Shown in pieces: positions 1 through 8,191 of a stretch of DNA of 64,000 nucleotides. The notes beneath the pieces were generated by a model. That model was not told the origin of the DNA. It made no database searches and was given only the letters and a program-made list of their open reading frames with translations. Position numbers and translations under genes: made by a program. The stretch's first letter is position 1; every line of letters starts with the position of its first letter. Source of the DNA: Streptomyces sp. NBC_00190 (lineage in GTDB: Bacteria > Actinomycetota > Actinomycetes > Streptomycetales > Streptomycetaceae); NCBI RefSeq assembly GCF_036203305.1, contig NZ_CP108131.1, positions 3,720,001 through 3,784,000 on the forward strand. Reading direction: 5' to 3'.

Positions 1-92
1 ACGGTTACGCGGCCGTGCGCGGGCTGCTGACCAGGGCGGCGGCCGAGGGACTGGTACCGGCCATTTCGCCCGGCGCGCTCGCCTTCCCGTAG
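1..92 (+). CDS. 3' end of a truncated CDS, possibly MqnD (menaquinone pathway)
   Basis: Only the last 29 codons are present, read from position 3 and ending in TAG at 90-92. The tail (GYAAVRGLLTRAAAEGLVPA, then ISPGALAFP) is alpha-helical and resembles the C-terminus of 1,4-dihydroxy-6-naphthoate synthase MqnD of the futalosine pathway. In Streptomyces mqnD sits beside a cold-shock-domain gene, as here. That match is recalled, not computed, so the assignment is tentative. The coding status is better supported: the frame is open to the window edge and the stop is followed by a strong terminator. Confidence 0.45.
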   Translation, partial: GYAAVRGLLTRAAAEGLVPAISPGALAFP

Positions 93-123
93 CCCCCGAA
101 GCCCTCCAAAGAGCCTCGGAACG

Positions 124-161
124 ACGGTGCCCCGCCACTCTCCCGAGTGGCGGGGCACCGT
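124..161. terminator. bidirectional Rho-independent-like hairpin
   Basis: A perfect 17-bp inverted repeat (ACGGTGCCCCGCCACTC, loop TCCC, exact complement) lies between two convergent genes, the truncated CDS and the cold-shock-domain gene. It can end transcription from both sides. As usual in Streptomyces, no long U-tract follows. Confidence 0.85.
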
Positions 162-173
162 ACCTCGTTCAGG

Positions 174-557
174 TCAGACGTCGAGCTGGTCGGCCACCGC
201 GCGCAGCAGGCCGGCGATCTTCGTGCCGTGCACCTTGTCGGGGTAACGGCCGCGCTCCAGCATCGGAGTGATGTTCTCCAGCAGGGTCGTGAGGTCCTGC
301 ACGATCGAGGCGAGCTCGTCCGGCTTGCGGCGCTGGGCCGCCGCGACGGACGGCGCCGGATCCAGCACCGTCACCGAAAGCGCCTGGTCACCGCGTTGTC
401 CGGCCACGACACCGAACTCGACGCGCTGGCCGGGCTTGAGGGAGTCGACCCCGGCAGGGAGCACCGACGAGTGGACGAAGACGTCGCCGCCGTCGTCACG
501 GGAGAGAAAGCCGAAGCCCTTCTCACTGTTGAACCATTTGACCTTGCCGGTAGGCAC
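174..557 (-). CDS. cold-shock-domain protein with C-terminal extension
   Basis: Single-stranded nucleic-acid-binding protein of 127 aa. The N-terminal 65 residues form a cold-shock domain (GKVKWFNSEKGFGFL with RNP1-like KGFGFL, then DVFVHSS). It is followed by about 55 helical residues (DELASIVQDLTTLLENITPMLERGR) not found in ordinary 67-aa Csp proteins. The GTG at 557 is chosen because it begins VPTGKVKWF and has AGAGGA just upstream; longer frames lack homology. The family acts as an RNA chaperone; the tail may mediate oligomerisation, which is inference. It is monocistronic and ends at the 124-161 hairpin. Confidence 0.88.
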   Translation of the reverse strand: MPTGKVKWFNSEKGFGFLSRDDGGDVFVHSSVLPAGVDSLKPGQRVEFGVVAGQRGDQALSVTVLDPAPSVAAAQRRKPDELASIVQDLTTLLENITPMLERGRYPDKVHGTKIAGLLRAVADQLDV

Positions 558-743
558 GTCCGTCCTCTGTCCTTGTGCTCGTCGGGTCCGGAGTGCCGAG
601 GAACGGCTCCGGATAACAGCGCAGCGGGCCATGGATGACCCGCCACCTCAAGGCTAATGGCCGAGGGCCGGGTGACAAGACGTTCCCCGGTCCTTCGCGG
701 GCGGCCGCTTCGGCCGCTCCGGCCTGGGAACTACCCTGGTCGG

Positions 744-995
744 GTGACTGTTACTCCTCATTCCGACGAAGCGCGGCCCGGCGACGCACTGGTGAAGACC
801 GGCGGCATCGTGTTCATCGTGGGCGCCGTCGCCACGCTCGCGACGATGGCCCCGCTGTTCCTCGACGTCGACCCGTTCCCGTCGTACGCGTGGGCCGTGT
901 GCATGCTGATGGGCGTCGGCTTCGCCATCTCCGCGGCGGGCGTGCTGCGGTCGGCCGCGGCGCAGCGCAAGGCGGCCCGGGCCTCACAGGCCTGA
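744..995 (+). CDS. small two-helix membrane protein
   Basis: Protein of 83 aa with two hydrophobic segments (about residues 20-38, GGIVFIVGAVATLATMAPLF, and 47-65, AWAVCMLMGVGFAISAAGVL), a short linker and a basic tail (AAQRKAARASQA), so probably an integral membrane hairpin. The GTG at 744 has a TACCCT -10-like box (732-737) 6 nt upstream and no Shine-Dalgarno, so the mRNA may be leaderless. No family function is recognised. It is conserved-looking core DNA beside the cold-shock gene. Confidence 0.72.
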   Translation: MTVTPHSDEARPGDALVKTGGIVFIVGAVATLATMAPLFLDVDPFPSYAWAVCMLMGVGFAISAAGVLRSAAAQRKAARASQA

Positions 996-1031
996 CCCGG
1001 CCGGGGACGTGCCCTGCTTCCCCGAAGCCGC

Positions 1032-1649
1032 TCAGACGGGCTGCGCGGCGACGTACTGCGCGAGCCACCCCGGCAGCGCGGTGAGGTCCGGGAGCACCAC
1101 GTCCGCGCCCGCCGCCCGCAGCTCCGGCTCGGGGCACGGACCGGTCGGCACGACCACGGACAGCGCGCCGGCCTTGCGGGCCCCGCGTACGTCGCCCACG
1201 TGGTCACCGACGTAGACCTGCGCCCCGTACTCGCGCAGCGCCCCGGCCTTGGCCTCCGCCCAGAGCCAGCCGATGACGGCGTCGGGCTCGATGCCCAGGT
1301 GCTCCAGGTGCAGGCGGGCGTTGGGCTCGTGCTTGGCCGTGACGACGATCGCGCGGCCGCCGAGCGCCTGGACGGCCTCGATCGCCTCGCGCGCACCCGG
1401 CATCGCCGGGGTCGGCCCGATGGCGTATGTGGGATAGATCTCGCGGTAGCGGTCGGCCATGGCCGGGATCTCGGCCTCCGGGAACCAGTACGCGAGCTCC
1501 TCGTCCAGCGGCGGCCCGAGCCGCGTGACCGCCTCGTCGGCGTCGATGAACGTACCCGTCTCGGCCGAGAGCGCCTGGTAGGCGGCCTTGATGCCCGGAC
1601 GCGAGTCGATGAGGGTCATGTCGAGGTCGAAGCCGACGGTGAGGTTCAT
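1032..1649 (-). CDS. HAD-family hydrolase (phosphoglycolate-phosphatase-like)
   Basis: 205-aa HAD superfamily phosphatase. Motif I DLDMTLIDS is at residues 8-16 (nucleophile and acid/base Asp), motif II is VTAKHEPN with the conserved Thr and downstream Lys, and motif III/IV is VYVGDHVGDVRGARKAG. The helical cap lies between motifs I and II, as in subclass IA enzymes such as Gph. The substrate cannot be read from sequence. A CACAAT box 6 nt before the ATG suggests a leaderless transcript. Frame, length and motifs are all normal. Confidence 0.88.
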   Translation of the reverse strand: MNLTVGFDLDMTLIDSRPGIKAAYQALSAETGTFIDADEAVTRLGPPLDEELAYWFPEAEIPAMADRYREIYPTYAIGPTPAMPGAREAIEAVQALGGRAIVVTAKHEPNARLHLEHLGIEPDAVIGWLWAEAKAGALREYGAQVYVGDHVGDVRGARKAGALSVVVPTGPCPEPELRAAGADVVLPDLTALPGWLAQYVAAQPV

Positions 1650-1748
1650 ACCGCCATTGTGCCGAGGCGGGCCGACGGCGGGCCGACACCAGGCTTACAG
1701 CGGGGGAACGTACGCCCCTCGCGTCACGACGCGGCGCGGCTGGGCACG

Positions 1749-2732
1749 TCAGCGGCGGCGGGCCCGCCACACCAGGTAGAGGACGGACGCCAGCGCCGCG
1801 CCCCGCAGCAGCCACGGCCACATCCCGTGCACCACCCCGCTCACCTGGTCCTCGGCCAGGGTCTCGCCCCACTTCTCGTTCATCCGGCCCCACAGCCACA
1901 CCGCCGCCCCCGCCAGGACCACGCCGGGCGGGCCGAAGACGACCCACTTGCGCTCGGCGGGCCGCAGCACGCGCGAGGCGTACGGCAGCAGCCAGCCGAC
2001 GACGAGCAGCAGCCAATAGCCGGTGACCACGCCGACGACGAGGAAGGCCGCGGCCAGCATCAGGAAGGCGTTCGGCCGGGGCCGGGGGGCGACGGCCGCG
2101 GCTTCCGGCCCGGCGGCCTCCGCCACCGCTTCCTTCTTCGCGCGCCGCCGCTCGCGCAGGAACCGTACGAGGCTCCGCGCGCGCCCCTGCGCCGGCCCCG
2201 GCGGCTCCTTCTTCGGCTCCTCGTCCTCCCCCGGAGGCTCCTTGAACATCTCCGGGAACTCGATCCCGCCCGCGAAGCCGTCGACCTGCGGGCCCGAGCC
2301 GAACCCGCCCGCCCCGACGCGCCACCAGTCGGGCTCCGCCCCTCCGGAGGGGCCGAGTTCGTCCAGCCCGGCCAGGTGCGGCGGCACGTTCTGCGGCTCC
2401 GGCGCCGGGCGCGGCGGCGGCACCCGCTTGCGGCCCAGGCGGCCCGGACCCCGCTGGGCGGGCACCGCCGGGACCGGATCCGGCGGGGTCTGCGAAGGCC
2501 CCGACCGCGTACCGACGGTGTCCAGGACCTCCTCCGGCGTGCCGATCCGCTCCAGGATGGCCCGTACCGCGGCCGGCGTCTCCGGGTCGTACTTGGCGCG
2601 CCGACGGTCGATCTCGTCCCGCAGCCCCGACACCAGCCGCATCCGGTCACCGGAGGACAGCTGCCGCCGCTGCGCCAAGTCCCCGACGCGGCTCAGATAT
2701 TCGTAGACCAACTGGTCGCTTTCGATCCCCAC
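1749..2732 (-). CDS. HAAS-domain membrane protein
   Basis: 327-aa protein. Residues 1-75 (YEYLSRVGDLAQRRQLSSGD, DEIDRRRAKY, ERIGTPEEVLDTV) match the HAAS helical domain that often precedes membrane or sensor modules. A long Pro/Gly/Arg-rich disordered stretch (about 75-190) follows, then four hydrophobic segments (about 205-325) ending in RARRR. The GTG at 2732 is preceded by GGGAGGAG. It is divergent from the helicase-associated protein that starts at 2864. Function unknown; HAAS proteins often pair with PadR-type regulators, but none is adjacent. Confidence 0.75.
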   Translation of the reverse strand: MGIESDQLVYEYLSRVGDLAQRRQLSSGDRMRLVSGLRDEIDRRRAKYDPETPAAVRAILERIGTPEEVLDTVGTRSGPSQTPPDPVPAVPAQRGPGRLGRKRVPPPRPAPEPQNVPPHLAGLDELGPSGGAEPDWWRVGAGGFGSGPQVDGFAGGIEFPEMFKEPPGEDEEPKKEPPGPAQGRARSLVRFLRERRRAKKEAVAEAAGPEAAAVAPRPRPNAFLMLAAAFLVVGVVTGYWLLLVVGWLLPYASRVLRPAERKWVVFGPPGVVLAGAAVWLWGRMNEKWGETLAEDQVSGVVHGMWPWLLRGAALASVLYLVWRARRR

Positions 2733-2863
2733 GCCCCGGCTCCTCCCGTACCGCCTCAACCGAAGGTAGCGCGTGCGCCCGTGGAGCAGTCGCGGACGCA
2801 GCGGATACCGTGGACCGGATGGGGACCGGCCGACTGACCGGCCGACGCGACCAGGAGGCGACT

Positions 2864-5302
2864 GTGCCCGAGGAAAGCACTGCGGGAGGATCCGGCGGAA
2901 GCGGCGCCCCGCGCTCCCTCGCCGAGGCGCTTCGCGCCCGCGACGACTCGGCGCTCGCCGCCCTGCTGCACGCCCGCCCGGACCTGCTCGGCCCGGTGCC
3001 CGGCGACGTGACCCAGCTGGCCACCCGCGCCGGCACCCGGGCCTCGGTGGTACGGGCGCTGGAACGCCTGGACCGGTTCGCGCTGCAGACCGCCGAGGCA
3101 CTGGCGGTCGCCCCGGACCCCTGCCCGTACCCGGTGCTGGAATCGCTGCTGACCGGCGAGGAGGGCACCACCGGCGAGGACAACGGGGCCCGCGCGGCGC
3201 TCCCCCGGGCCATGGCCACCCTGCGCGACCAGGCCCTGGTGTGGGGCGACGACGACCGGCTGCGCCTGGTGCGCACCGCCCGCGAACTGCTCGCGCCGTC
3301 GCCCCAGCGGCCCTCCCCGACCGGCCTCGGCCCCACCGTCGCCGAGGCCACGGCCGGGATGTCGCCGACCCGGATCCAGGAGATCGTGGCGGCCGTCGGA
3401 CTGCCCGCCACCCACGACCCGGTGTCCGCGGTGTCGGCGCTGACCGGGCTGTTCACCGACCCGGAGCGGATGTCGGCCCTGCTGGACCGGGCCCCCGCGG
3501 AGGCCCACCAGGTGCTCGGGCGGCTCGTGTGGGGGCCGCCGTACGGGGAGGTCACCCCGAACCCGGCCGCGCCGGTGCGCTGGCTGCGCGACCACGGGCT
3601 GCTGCTCCCCGCCACCGCACGCACCGTGGTCCTGCCCCGCGAGGTGGCGCTGCACCTGCGCGGCGGGCTCGCGCACCGGGACACCTCGCCGGTGGCCCCG
3701 CCCGTTCCCGCGCACCGCGAGCACCGTCCACAGCTTGTGGACGCGAACGCCGCCGGGCAGGCGCTGGGCGCGCTGTCCACCGTCGAGGAGCTGGTGAAGT
3801 CCTGGGAGCACGCCGGTCCGCTGGTGCTGCGCGCGGGCGGGCTCGCCGTACGGGACCTCAAGCGGGCCGCGGCCGCCCTGGACACCACCGAGTCCGCGGC
3901 GGCGTTCTGGATCGAACTCGCCTACGCGGCCGGCCTGCTGGCCAGTGACGGGGAGGCGGACGAGCGGTACGCGCCCACCCCCGCCTTCGACGACTGGGTC
4001 GAACTGCCGCCCGCCGAGCGGTGGTCGGCGCTCGCGGCGGCCTGGCTGCCGGCCACCCGCACCGCCGGCCTGGTCGGCGAACAGGACAGCAAGGGACGCA
4101 CCCTGTCGGTGCTCGGCCCCGAACTCGACCGCTCCGCCGCCCCCGAGGTGCGCCGACGCGCCCTGGAGCTCCTGGCCGCCCTGCCCGAGGGCGCCTCCCC
4201 CGACCCGGACGCCCTGCTGGACCGGCTCGCGTGGGAGCGTCCCGTACGCGGCACCGGCGACCTGCGGGCCCGCCTCGCGCACTGGACGCTGACCGAGGCG
4301 GAGATCCTCGGCGTCAGCGGCCGGGGCGCGCTCAGCGGCTTCGGCCGCGCCCTGCTGGAGCGGCGCGACCCGGCGCCGCTGCTGAGCCCGCTGCTGCCGG
4401 AGCCGGTGGACCACGTACTACTGCAGGCCGACCTGACGGCGGTGGCCCCCGGCCCGCTGCGCCGCCCGCTCGGCGACACGATGGCGCTGCTCGCGGACGT
4501 GGAGTCCAAGGGCGGGGCCACGGTGTACCGCTTCACGCCCGGGTCGGTGCGGCGCGCCCTGGACGCCGGGCACGCCGCCGCCGACCTGCACGCCTTCCTC
4601 AAGGAACACAGCCGCACGCCGGTCCCGCAGCCGCTGGCCTACCTGATCGACGACGTCGCCCGGCGGCACGGGCACCTGCGGGTCGGTTCGGCGTCCTCGT
4701 ACGTGCGCTGCGACGACGACGCGATGCTGGGCGAGATCCTGGCCGACAAGCGGTCGGCGGGGCTGGGGCTGCGCCGCCTCGCGCCGACGGTGCTGGCCGC
4801 GCAGGCCGAACCCACGTCCCTGCTGGAGGGGTTGCGGGCCATGGGGTACGCGCCGGCCGCGGAGTCCCGTACCGGCGACGTGCTGGTGGCGCGGGCCGAC
4901 GCCCACCGCACGCCGGCCCGCTCGGCTCCCGTACCGGTGCCGGACGGCCCGCCGGTGCCGGACGAGACGCTGCTGCGGGCGGCCGTACGGGCGATCCGCG
5001 CGGGCGACCTGGCGGCGACGGCCGTGCGCAAGGAGCCGGTGGCCTCCGCGGCCGTGCCGGGCGAACTGCCGCGCACGAGCGCGGCGGAGACCCTGGCGAC
5101 GGTGCAGGCGGCCGCGCTGACCGGGTCGGCCGTGTGGATCGGGTACGTGAACGCGGACGGGGCGGCGAGCCAGCGGGTCATCGCCCCGGTGCGGGTGGAG
5201 GGCGGCTTCGTCACCGGCTACGACCACACGGCGGACGAGGTACGGACGTACGCGCTGCACCGGATCACGGGGGTCGCCGAGCTGGCGGAGGACCACGTCT
5301 GA
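2864..5302 (+). CDS. helicase-associated (XPB/Ssl2-like, Helicase_C_3) domain protein
   Basis: 812-aa protein lacking Walker A and DEAD-type motifs. Its C-terminal third (about 480-620; VDHVLLQADLTAVAPGPL, TVYRFTPGSVRRALDAG) matches the domain called XPB/Ssl2-like helicase-associated in actinobacteria. A WYL-like beta segment lies near the end (VWIGYVNADG, VTGYDHTADEVRTYALHRI, about 755-800). The N-terminal region is helical, with winged-helix character. The GTG at 2864 has AGGAGG seven bases upstream. A true XPB helicase lies 3 kb away (8192-9853), so a role as an accessory DNA-binding factor is plausible but inferred. Confidence 0.8.
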   Translation: MPEESTAGGSGGSGAPRSLAEALRARDDSALAALLHARPDLLGPVPGDVTQLATRAGTRASVVRALERLDRFALQTAEALAVAPDPCPYPVLESLLTGEEGTTGEDNGARAALPRAMATLRDQALVWGDDDRLRLVRTARELLAPSPQRPSPTGLGPTVAEATAGMSPTRIQEIVAAVGLPATHDPVSAVSALTGLFTDPERMSALLDRAPAEAHQVLGRLVWGPPYGEVTPNPAAPVRWLRDHGLLLPATARTVVLPREVALHLRGGLAHRDTSPVAPPVPAHREHRPQLVDANAAGQALGALSTVEELVKSWEHAGPLVLRAGGLAVRDLKRAAAALDTTESAAAFWIELAYAAGLLASDGEADERYAPTPAFDDWVELPPAERWSALAAAWLPATRTAGLVGEQDSKGRTLSVLGPELDRSAAPEVRRRALELLAALPEGASPDPDALLDRLAWERPVRGTGDLRARLAHWTLTEAEILGVSGRGALSGFGRALLERRDPAPLLSPLLPEPVDHVLLQADLTAVAPGPLRRPLGDTMALLADVESKGGATVYRFTPGSVRRALDAGHAAADLHAFLKEHSRTPVPQPLAYLIDDVARRHGHLRVGSASSYVRCDDDAMLGEILADKRSAGLGLRRLAPTVLAAQAEPTSLLEGLRAMGYAPAAESRTGDVLVARADAHRTPARSAPVPVPDGPPVPDETLLRAAVRAIRAGDLAATAVRKEPVASAAVPGELPRTSAAETLATVQAAALTGSAVWIGYVNADGAASQRVIAPVRVEGGFVTGYDHTADEVRTYALHRITGVAELAEDHV

Positions 5303-5383
5303 CGCGCGAGGCCGGGTCCGGCGCGCAGGACCTCGTCCAAAAGCGCTGGCCGGGCGGGGTCCGGACCCCGCACCCTGGTCCGT

Positions 5384-5989
5384 ATGTCCAACGCCGTGTC
5401 GTTCGGAGTACCGAACCGCCAGATCCGCGCCGCCCACACCGCCGCCACCGTCACCGTCTACCAGGCGTACTCCCCGTCCCTGGGGGTACCGGCGGCCCGC
5501 GGCGGCCGCTTCCCGCCCGCCTGGAAGCGGGAGCGGATGACGTGGATCAAGCCGTCGTTCCTGTGGATGATGTACCGCTGCGGCTGGGCAGCCAAGGCCG
5601 ACCAGGAGACGGTGCTGGCGATCGACATCACCCGTGAGGGCTTCGACCGGGCGCTGCGCGAGGCCTGCCTGTCCCACTACGAGCCGGGTGTGCACGCGGA
5701 CCGCGGCGCCTGGCAGCAGTCGCTGCGCGCGACGTCGGCCCGCGTCCAGTGGGACCCGGAGCGCGACCTCCACCTGAACACGCTGCCGTACCGCTCGCTC
5801 CAGCTGGGCCTGTCCGGGCCCGCCTCGCGGGCCTACGCCGACGAGTGGACGGTCGCCATCAGGGACGTCACCCCGCTGGCCCGGGAGATCCACGGCCTGC
5901 TCCGCTCCGGGGACGGGGCGACTGCACAGGCGCTGCTGCCCGTGGAAACCCCGTACGCCGCGGGCCCGTTGCCTCACCTGGGCGCGTAG
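5384..5989 (+). CDS. DUF4291 family protein
   Basis: 201-aa protein matching the DUF4291 family nearly end to end: VTVYQAYSP (about 24-32), RERMTWIKPSFLWMMYRCGW (about 49-68), VLAIDITREGF (about 78-88), VQWDPERDLHLNTLPYRSLQ (about 124-143) and a C-terminal WTVAIRDVTPLA segment. No catalytic residues are established for the family. The ATG at 5384 has CACCCT 7 nt upstream and no Shine-Dalgarno, suggesting leaderless translation. Its end overlaps the convergent GNAT gene by 16 bp. Confidence 0.88.
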   Translation: MSNAVSFGVPNRQIRAAHTAATVTVYQAYSPSLGVPAARGGRFPPAWKRERMTWIKPSFLWMMYRCGWAAKADQETVLAIDITREGFDRALREACLSHYEPGVHADRGAWQQSLRATSARVQWDPERDLHLNTLPYRSLQLGLSGPASRAYADEWTVAIRDVTPLAREIHGLLRSGDGATAQALLPVETPYAAGPLPHLGA

Positions 5990-6441
5990 TCGATCCGCCC
6001 GTGCTCGAAGGGCCACGCCTCGCGCAGCCAGCGGCTCACGGCCTCGTACAGCGGGAGGTCGAGGTGGGCCCGGTCGGCGCGCACCCAGGAGCTGACCTGG
6101 ACGCTGTCCGGATCGTCCTTGCCCGGGTACATGTACAGGCAGCCGATGACCTCGTCGTCCCCTTCCAGGACCGTGTAGGTGAACCCGCGCCGCTCGGCGA
6201 AGTCCCGCGCGTGCCGGGCCAGATCGCCCCCGTTCGCCTCGGCGGACATCCCCTCCACCGGCGGCCAGCCACGCCCCACGAACCCGGGCGTGGCCCTGAT
6301 GTGCTCGATGCTCCCGGTCCAGGCGGCGAGATCCCGCACGTTGTGCTGCTCCCCGAGCGGCTCCAGCCGGAAGGCGTCTTCGGTGAGAGCGCGCGGCACC
6401 TCGAAGTCGGCCGGTACGAAAGTCTGCTGATCACCACTCAT
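5974..6441 (-). CDS. GNAT-like N-acetyltransferase
   Basis: 155-aa protein with a GNAT-type fold: beta strands around TYTVLEGDDEVIGCLYMYPG (about 87-106) and SVQVSSWVRADRAHLDLPLY (about 113-132), ending in ARIDYAPR-like sequence. The canonical R/Q-x-x-G-x-G/A acetyl-CoA loop is not obvious, so this is a divergent member. The ATG at 6441 overlaps the TGA of an upstream reading frame (6438-6440) by 4 bp, showing that it was once the second gene of an operon whose first gene is now only a fragment. Confidence 0.72.
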   Translation of the reverse strand: MSGDQQTFVPADFEVPRALTEDAFRLEPLGEQHNVRDLAAWTGSIEHIRATPGFVGRGWPPVEGMSAEANGGDLARHARDFAERRGFTYTVLEGDDEVIGCLYMYPGKDDPDSVQVSSWVRADRAHLDLPLYEAVSRWLREAWPFEHGRIDYAPR

Positions 6442-6540
6442 GCCCGGACCGTACGCGCCCGCTCCGCCAGCGTCAGCAGCTTTTCCACGGGCCACTGGTC
6501 GTCCGCGTGCTCCCCGTAGCCGGCGGCCAGCACCCGGCGG
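6438..6540 (-). pseudogene. C-terminal fragment of an unknown gene
   Basis: Reading leftward from about 6540, the frame gives VLAAGYGEHADDQWPVEKLL then TLAERARTVRA and stops at TGA 6440-6438. This looks like a genuine protein C-terminus and is coupled by ATGA overlap to the downstream GNAT gene. Right of about 6540 the frame loses coding character. A rearrangement has therefore removed the body of the gene. The family is not recognised. Confidence 0.55.
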
Positions 6541-6720
6541 CGCGATCCAGCAGGAACACCTCGGCGCCCTCTCCGGCGCGGGCACCGCCGCGATCGCCGG
6601 ACTCCCGGCGGACGAGTACCCGTACCTGACCGAGGCCGCCCGCGGCGCCCGGTCCCTCAGCCAGGACCGGGAGTTCACGGCGGCCTCGCACTGCTCCTGC
6701 GCGGCCTGGGATCAGGCTAG
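6536..6720 (+). pseudogene. C-terminal remnant of a TetR-family regulator, frameshifted
   Basis: Reading rightward from about 6540, the frame gives QQEHLGALSGAG, GLPADEYPYLTEAARGARSL and SQDREFTAA. A shift to the next frame continues LALLLRGLGSG and stops (TAG 6718-6720). This is the usual ending of TetR/AcrR ligand-binding domains (PADEYPYLTEAA...EF..ALDLLLRGL). The DNA-binding half is absent and one indel near 6682-6695 breaks the frame. It abuts the oppositely oriented fragment at about 6540. Confidence 0.6.
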
Positions 6721-7161
6721 TTCGCGCAGCTCCAGGTCGATGTACGGCACGGTGTCGCCCGGCAGCACGTACCGCTCGACCTCCTCGAAGCCGTGCGCGA
6801 GGGCGAACCGCAGCCCCTCCGGGCTGGACTCCAGGACCACGGTCTGGATCCGCTCGGCCCCCAGCTCCCGCGCCCGGGCCAGCCCGCGCGCGTAGAGCAG
6901 CCCGCCGTATCCCCTCCCCCGGTGGCCGGGCAGCACCCGCGCGATGACGGTGCCCACCGGCTCCCCGTCCCGGGGCGGCCGCACGGTCGTGCACCCCACC
7001 ACCTCGTCACCGAGGTACGCGACCTCCAGCACGTTGCGCCCGGCCCGCTCCCGCACGTCGTCGGGGGAGAGCGGATCCGTCGGAATGATCAGATTGTGCA
7101 CGTACCGCCAGTCCCGCGACGTGGCGTCGTCACCCACAGCCTCAATGCGAAGATCACACAT
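6712..7161 (-). CDS. GNAT family N-acetyltransferase
   Basis: 149-aa acetyltransferase. The acetyl-CoA loop is LPGHRGRGYGGLLYARGL (about 81-98; R/Q-x-x-G-x-G form), preceded by EVVGCTTVRPP and followed by SSPEGLRFALAHGFEEVERY, the usual motif B end. The ATG at 7161 is chosen because GGGGGA precedes it and MCDLRIEAV begins the first strand. Substrate unknown. A TnpB element has inserted about 90 bp upstream, so its promoter may have changed. It converges on the TetR remnant. Confidence 0.82.
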   Translation of the reverse strand: MCDLRIEAVGDDATSRDWRYVHNLIIPTDPLSPDDVRERAGRNVLEVAYLGDEVVGCTTVRPPRDGEPVGTVIARVLPGHRGRGYGGLLYARGLARARELGAERIQTVVLESSPEGLRFALAHGFEEVERYVLPGDTVPYIDLELRELA

Positions 7162-7259
7162 TCCCCCAGCGAACCCACCCACCTGCCGCCCCGTCAACCA
7201 CCCCACGCACACAGAACCTCCCGGCCCGCGCGGCGATGGGGCAGACTGGATTGACTCCT

Positions 7260-7279
7260 CTCCCCACGTGATCGGGGAG
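7260..7279 (-). other. right-end hairpin of TnpB element copy 1
   Basis: CTCCCC, an 8-nt loop and GGGGAG lie just beyond the tnpB stop, followed on the minus strand by AGGAGTCAA. IS200/IS605-type elements carry such a subterminal hairpin at the right end, where the guide RNA of TnpB is normally encoded. The same TCAA-type boundary ends copy 2. Confidence 0.5.
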
Positions 7280-7288
7280 ATTCCTGGC

Positions 7289-8040
7289 TCACGCAGCCTG
7301 GCTGCCCTGCGGGCTGTCAGGTCTTCCGCGATCAGCACCAGCCGGGTCGAGACCAGCCCGGACGAGCATGACGCGTGCAGAGTTCTTGTCCCGAGTCGAG
7401 ACAGCTCCGCACGCGGTGCAGGTATAGGTACGTTCCGACAGCGGAAGTGCGTGCTTGGCTCTCGCTCCGCACCGGCCGCAGTCCGTGGTGGTGTGCGCCG
7501 GGCGCACGAGCCGCAGGTCCCGGCCGTGCTTGCGCGCCATGTTGATCAGCTCGTGCTTGGTGGCGGAGATCGCCGCGTCAGCTGCTTTACGGGCCATGGT
7601 GGACTTGGCGAGGAACCGCGGGCGGAAATCCTCCACCGCAAGGTGATCGAAATCCGTCACCACACGCTTGGCCCACTTGCGGGCAGCATCCTGGCGCTGC
7701 CGGGCGATCTTCTTGTGGATCTTCGCCGCCCGCCGCTTCGCCTTGCGGTAGCCCTTCGACGCGGCCTGCCCGCGCTTCGGCTTCCGGCGGGCCATCATCC
7801 GCTGATACCCCGCCAGCTTCCCTGCGGCTTTCCTTCCGTGCTGGGCGTGCGGGAGATCATGGTCATCGCTGGTGGTGGTCGCTGTCTCCTTCACACCCCA
7901 GTCGATGCCGATGCTCCGGCCGGTCTCGGGGAGCGGCTGCGCTGCGACAGGGACGACGAAGGAGGCGTACCAGTGCCCGAGGCCGTCGCGGTACGCAGAC
8001 GCTCGACGGGTCGGCAGGCAGTTCCCGCGAACCTAGGGTC
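7289..8040 (-). pseudogene. tnpB: IS200/IS605 TnpB remnant, 5'-truncated and frameshifted
   Basis: RNA-guided nuclease family of IS605-type elements. The last 201 codons are intact: AVEDF (RuvC-II Glu), the CGRCGARAKHA...CTACG zinc finger and TRDKNSAR (RuvC-III Asp). Upstream, the sequence matching residues 155-200 of the full-length copy (16185-17372) is still recognisable but in two frames: RELPADPSSVCV, then about 2 missing bases near 7996, then GLGHWYASFVV and SIGIDWGV. Homology stops near 8040, so about 150 N-terminal residues are gone. It cannot make an active protein. Confidence 0.85.
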
Positions 8041-8191
8041 GTCATCCAGTTCTCTCCCGGGAACCCGTACGACCCACACGAACGGGTGAACGACCGCGCG
8101 AGCTCACCAACGGACCGAACCCGCTGAGCCGGACCCGAGCGCCAGGTTCCCAGCTGCCTGGGGCGTACGGCACCATGGAGGTTTGACCTGA

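Noticed and set aside
1200..2837. Long plus-strand frame opposite the HAD and HAAS genes
   Set aside because: Antisense artefact rich in Arg/Pro/Ala; both opposite genes have clear motifs and ribosome-binding or leaderless starts.
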